Origin: Halichondria panicea
Lineage: Eukaryota > Porifera > Demospongiae > Suberitida > Halichondriidae
NCBI RefSeq assembly: GCF_963675165.1
Contig: NC_087392.1
Span: 1,193,001-1,257,000 of the forward strand
Reading direction: 5' to 3'
Length of the DNA: 64,000 nucleotides
In this document: piece by piece, positions 61,568 to 64,000 of the stretch
How positions within the stretch are numbered: the stretch's first letter is position 1
Layout of the letters: each line of letters starts with the position of its first letter
Notes under the pieces: model-generated
What the model was told of the DNA's origin: nothing
Database searches by the model: none
The model's input: the letters and a program-made list of their open reading frames with translations, nothing else
Position numbers and translations under genes: made by a program

Positions 61568-61576
61568 TATCTTCTT
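61568..61576 (+). repeat. Target-site duplication, right copy
   Basis: TATCTTCTT, directly after the transposon's last base. MAT2B coding resumes here. Confidence 0.88.
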
Positions 61577-62155
61577 TACATAAGTTCCGACTACGTATTT
61601 GATGGAAATAATGCACCTTACAAGCCTGGGGATTCCACCAATCCACTCAACACGTATGGACAAATGAAACTCGATGGAGAAATTGCCGTGAGAAAGTACA
61701 ATCAATTTGGTGTGCTGAGAATTCCCGTTCTATATGGAAGTGTAGAATCGCTGGGAGAAAGTGCCGTTACAACTCTATTTCAAGCTGTCTTGGATTCGAG
61801 CAAGCCTGTCAAGATGAACGATTTTCAACTCCGATATCCCACCCATGTAGCTGACTGTGCCCAAGTTTGTGTTGGGTTAGCGAACAGACAAGTGAGCGAC
61901 GGTGACAGTAATGCTGGTGGAGTATGGCATTGGAGTGCTGAGGAATGTTTCACCAAGTACACTATGGCAATGGCTATGGCTCAGGTGTTTGGACTCAGTA
62001 GTGATCACTTGGTTGCTGACAAAAGTCCTCCCAGTGGAGCTCCAAGGCCGTTTGACTGTAATTTAGATACAACAGAAACAAAGAAAGCTGTGCAAGTTCA
62101 ACAAACACCCTTCAAAGATGGAATTCGAGCAGTCCTTGAGTCATATCTCCCATAA

Positions 62156-62568
62156 ACTGTTTTAGAACTTATAGACTTGCTAATTAGTGCTACTTGCTTT
62201 GACATTATTGTTGTGCTAATTATAGACTAGCTAATTTGCTACTTGTATAATTATTGCTTTGATATTAGTATTGTGCTAATGCGCTATGCAGTGACAAGGT
62301 TTACATTGTTTACAACACTTGATCTGGTCATAATGTGGGGGCGTACACTGCTTTTGAATACCACACTCATGTTCAACAGTCATGCATCACTGCTGAGTAT
62401 TTACTATTACAGCATTCTTGCAAGTGGTTTGTGTATCACTGCAATGCGCTAGTTATTCTCTAGCTAATATCCTGTATGTACAGAAGTTTGACTGAGCAAG
62501 CTAATTAACAATTCTACCACATCTGAGTCTATTAGATCTAGCTACTTGTATTTTATTAGAGCTGAATT
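62156..62568. other. Intergenic region MAT2B to the CH-domain gene
   Basis: 413 bp, AT-rich. A diverged direct duplication of about 50 bp (both halves containing GCTACTTG and ending TTGTGCTAAT) spans 62176-62280. No promoter motif assigned. Confidence 0.5.
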
Positions 62569-64000
62569 ATGAGCCGACAGGCCCTATCTCCACCTCCAGT
62601 ATTCAGTGATGCTGGTACACAAGACAATGCAGTTATTGTGAGAGAAGCACAGGAATGGATTGAGGTAGGTTGTTGTACTTCTAAGCTGTAGTAATACAAC
62701 AATGTGGTTTACTTTGTGACCACAAGGCTCTTTGTGCAAAACAACTACACATTGTGTGTACATTATTTATTCTGTAGGAAGTGACTGGAAAGTCCTTCGG
62801 AGACTCTTTCAAGGATTCACTCAAGGATGGAGTTCTGTTGTGCGAGTAAGTTGGCTCTAATGTTACACCTCTCAGTGTGTCTCAACTGTGTACACTTGCA
62901 GGCTCATGAAGAAAATCAATCCAGGCAGCATTTCTAAAATCAACAAACTCAAATCTCCGATTGCACACTTGGTGAGTGCACATAGTAGCAAGGCTGTCTC
63001 TAGACAAAGCTTTCTAACACAATGACTGTGTGTGGTATATTAATGGGAGTGTCTCTGATTATTCCTTGTTTTGACTGCGTGTTACTTACCTCCTTAGGAC
63101 AACATTCAACAATTCTTGAACGCTTGTCAAGAATTGGGTATGAAGCAATCTCAAATGTTTGATGTAATGGACCTACAATCGTCTCAGATCACGCCCAAAA
63201 AAATTGGGTAATTCATACATTGGTCATGCTTTGTTTAGCGTCTCAATTGATATATTTTTGGTTGTTTACAGTGTAAAGAGAGATGATGCAGACAGGAAAA
63301 TTAGAAGTGTAAGTTATACCCTCGTGTATTGTAATTATTTACAGTTCAAATTAAGTCTTGTAAGTTTACCAGGATGGTATGCTATTTAGTTATATCCTCC
63401 TTTGAAATCCCCCTCTGTATACAATGTGTAGGTGTGTATGACTCTCTATTGGCTGGGCAGAACTGTAGCAGAGATGGAGGAATACAGGGGCCCCCAGTTG
63501 GACCGGAGTGCATTTTCAGCTATTATGCAAGTTGGACAGGTGAGGGAGTAAATCAAGTGTTATAACAACTGTGTCCAGCCCACTTGCATAGCTAAATAAC
63601 AATGCACTCACTTGGCCTTCTATGTACACTGTCACTCATGCTTGTGTACATGGAATGTAGTACTCGGATGACGAAGAGAGCAATGGAAGTCCAACTCCCG
63701 AGTCACCTGACCACTACCAAATTGAGTTGGACAACCACATCTCAAGTCCTGAGCTCCCATCAACCGGCCCAATTGAGAATGGAATGGGACTCACGTTTGA
63801 GCAAGAACAAACTGCTGACCAGTTGCTGGCTGACATACAGAGTGCTGTAGACGAAATGCTTCATGACTTCCAATCTGGATACATTCCCGAAGAGACACCA
63901 GAGGTAAGTATGACTGCACTGTATTATTGGATGGATATTATTGACGTTTAATTGCAGAAGGAATCTGGTAGTCGTGTGGGTATAAGTGTGCACATGATCA
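62569..64000 (+). CDS. LMO7/LIMCH1-type calponin-homology protein, 5' part
   Basis: Eight exons visible: 62569-62664, 62778-62845, 62902-62971, 63098-63207, 63272-63308, 63432-63539, 63661-63903, 63958 to the window end. In phase, about 258 residues so far. One calponin-homology domain covers about 22-158: EAQEWIEEVTGKSFGDSF, DGVLLCELMKKINPGSISKI, LDNIQQFLNACQELGMKQSQ and TLYWLGRTVAEM. These blocks are closer to the single CH domain of LIMCH1/LMO7 than to transgelin. An acidic Ser/Pro-rich region follows (YSDDEESNGSPTPESPD). Family members are actin-linked, junction-associated proteins with a C-terminal LIM domain; that part would lie off the window. Confidence 0.85.

Larger units (their letters stand above)
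55907..62155 (+). pseudogene. MAT2B: MAT2B, single exon split by a transposon
   Basis: The two halves, 55907-56224 and 61577-62155, form one uninterrupted frame of 298 residues once the insert and one duplication copy are ignored. The 5' half has the Rossmann motif VTGASGLLG and SAAERRPDVV. The 3' half has YISSDYVFDG, the YxxxK motif (TYGQMK), VLRIPVLYG and FHWS-like GVWHWSAEE. The protein is the NAD(P)-binding regulatory subunit of methionine adenosyltransferase 2. On this allele the first half ends at a TAG formed by the transposon's own first bases, so a full protein cannot be made unless the insert is spliced or removed. The lack of introns is odd for this window and may mean an intronless ancestral gene or a retrocopy. 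Whether another intact allele or copy exists cannot be seen here. Confidence 0.88.

Noticed and set aside
61514-61576. Start of the 3' MAT2B fragment at an upstream codon, as a shorter gene
   Set aside because: These codons belong to the transposon's right end, not to MAT2B; the Rossmann fold would lack its NAD-binding half.

Overview
The window is nuclear DNA from an animal. Genes are split by many short GT-AG introns, one GC-AG intron was found, and there is no operon structure. The set includes two ciliary/centriolar genes (IFT172, CEP135), NUP98-NUP96 and a LRRK-type ROCO protein. Very short intergenic gaps, intron-dense animal genes and AT-rich spacers full of small foldback elements suggest a compact early-branching metazoan genome, most likely a sponge. 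That placement is inference. All gene names come from reading the proteins by eye; exon joins were checked for reading phase.

Layout: LRRK-like 3' part (+, 210-5778), FBXO8 (-, 5896-7472), a full ABCB/MDR-type ABC transporter (+, 7892-14280), ALG5 (-, 14495-15987), CEP135 (-, 16273-22601), AKAP17A (+, 22743-24330), NUP98-NUP96 (-, 24585-34330), IFT172 (+, 34644-43218), a nucleoside diphosphate kinase (-, 43403-44053), UNC50 (+, 44179-45848), a PH-C2 INPP4-type lipid phosphatase (-, 46044-52053), COA5 (+, 52179-53958), a FAM181-like gene (+, 54282-55166), a MAT2B gene split in two (+, 55907-56224 and 61577-62155), and the 5' part of an LMO7/LIMCH1-type calponin-homology gene (+, 62569-end). 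Up to COA5 the strands almost strictly alternate, so neighbours share head-to-head promoters (gaps of 125-419 bp) or tail-to-tail 3' ends (gaps of 117-254 bp).

The accessory part is 55-62 kb. A 5.34-kb DNA transposon (56225-61567) sits inside the single exon of MAT2B, flanked by a 9-bp target-site duplication. It carries a spliced transposase-like gene (DUF6589-like, with an N-terminal zinc-finger-like region and an internal repeat) and a convergent RecQ-like helicase. Just upstream is a 408-bp MITE with a perfect 8-bp duplication (hAT-like) and a strong hairpin. Further small inverted-repeat elements of at least three families lie in introns across the window.

Most notable: the transposon that splits MAT2B; a LRRK-like protein whose kinase domain has lost its catalytic aspartate; a FAM181-like gene outside vertebrates with a possible TEAD-binding motif; an INPP4 phosphatase with an added PH domain; and a 97-bp near-identical tract shared by the two nucleotide-binding domains of the ABC transporter.
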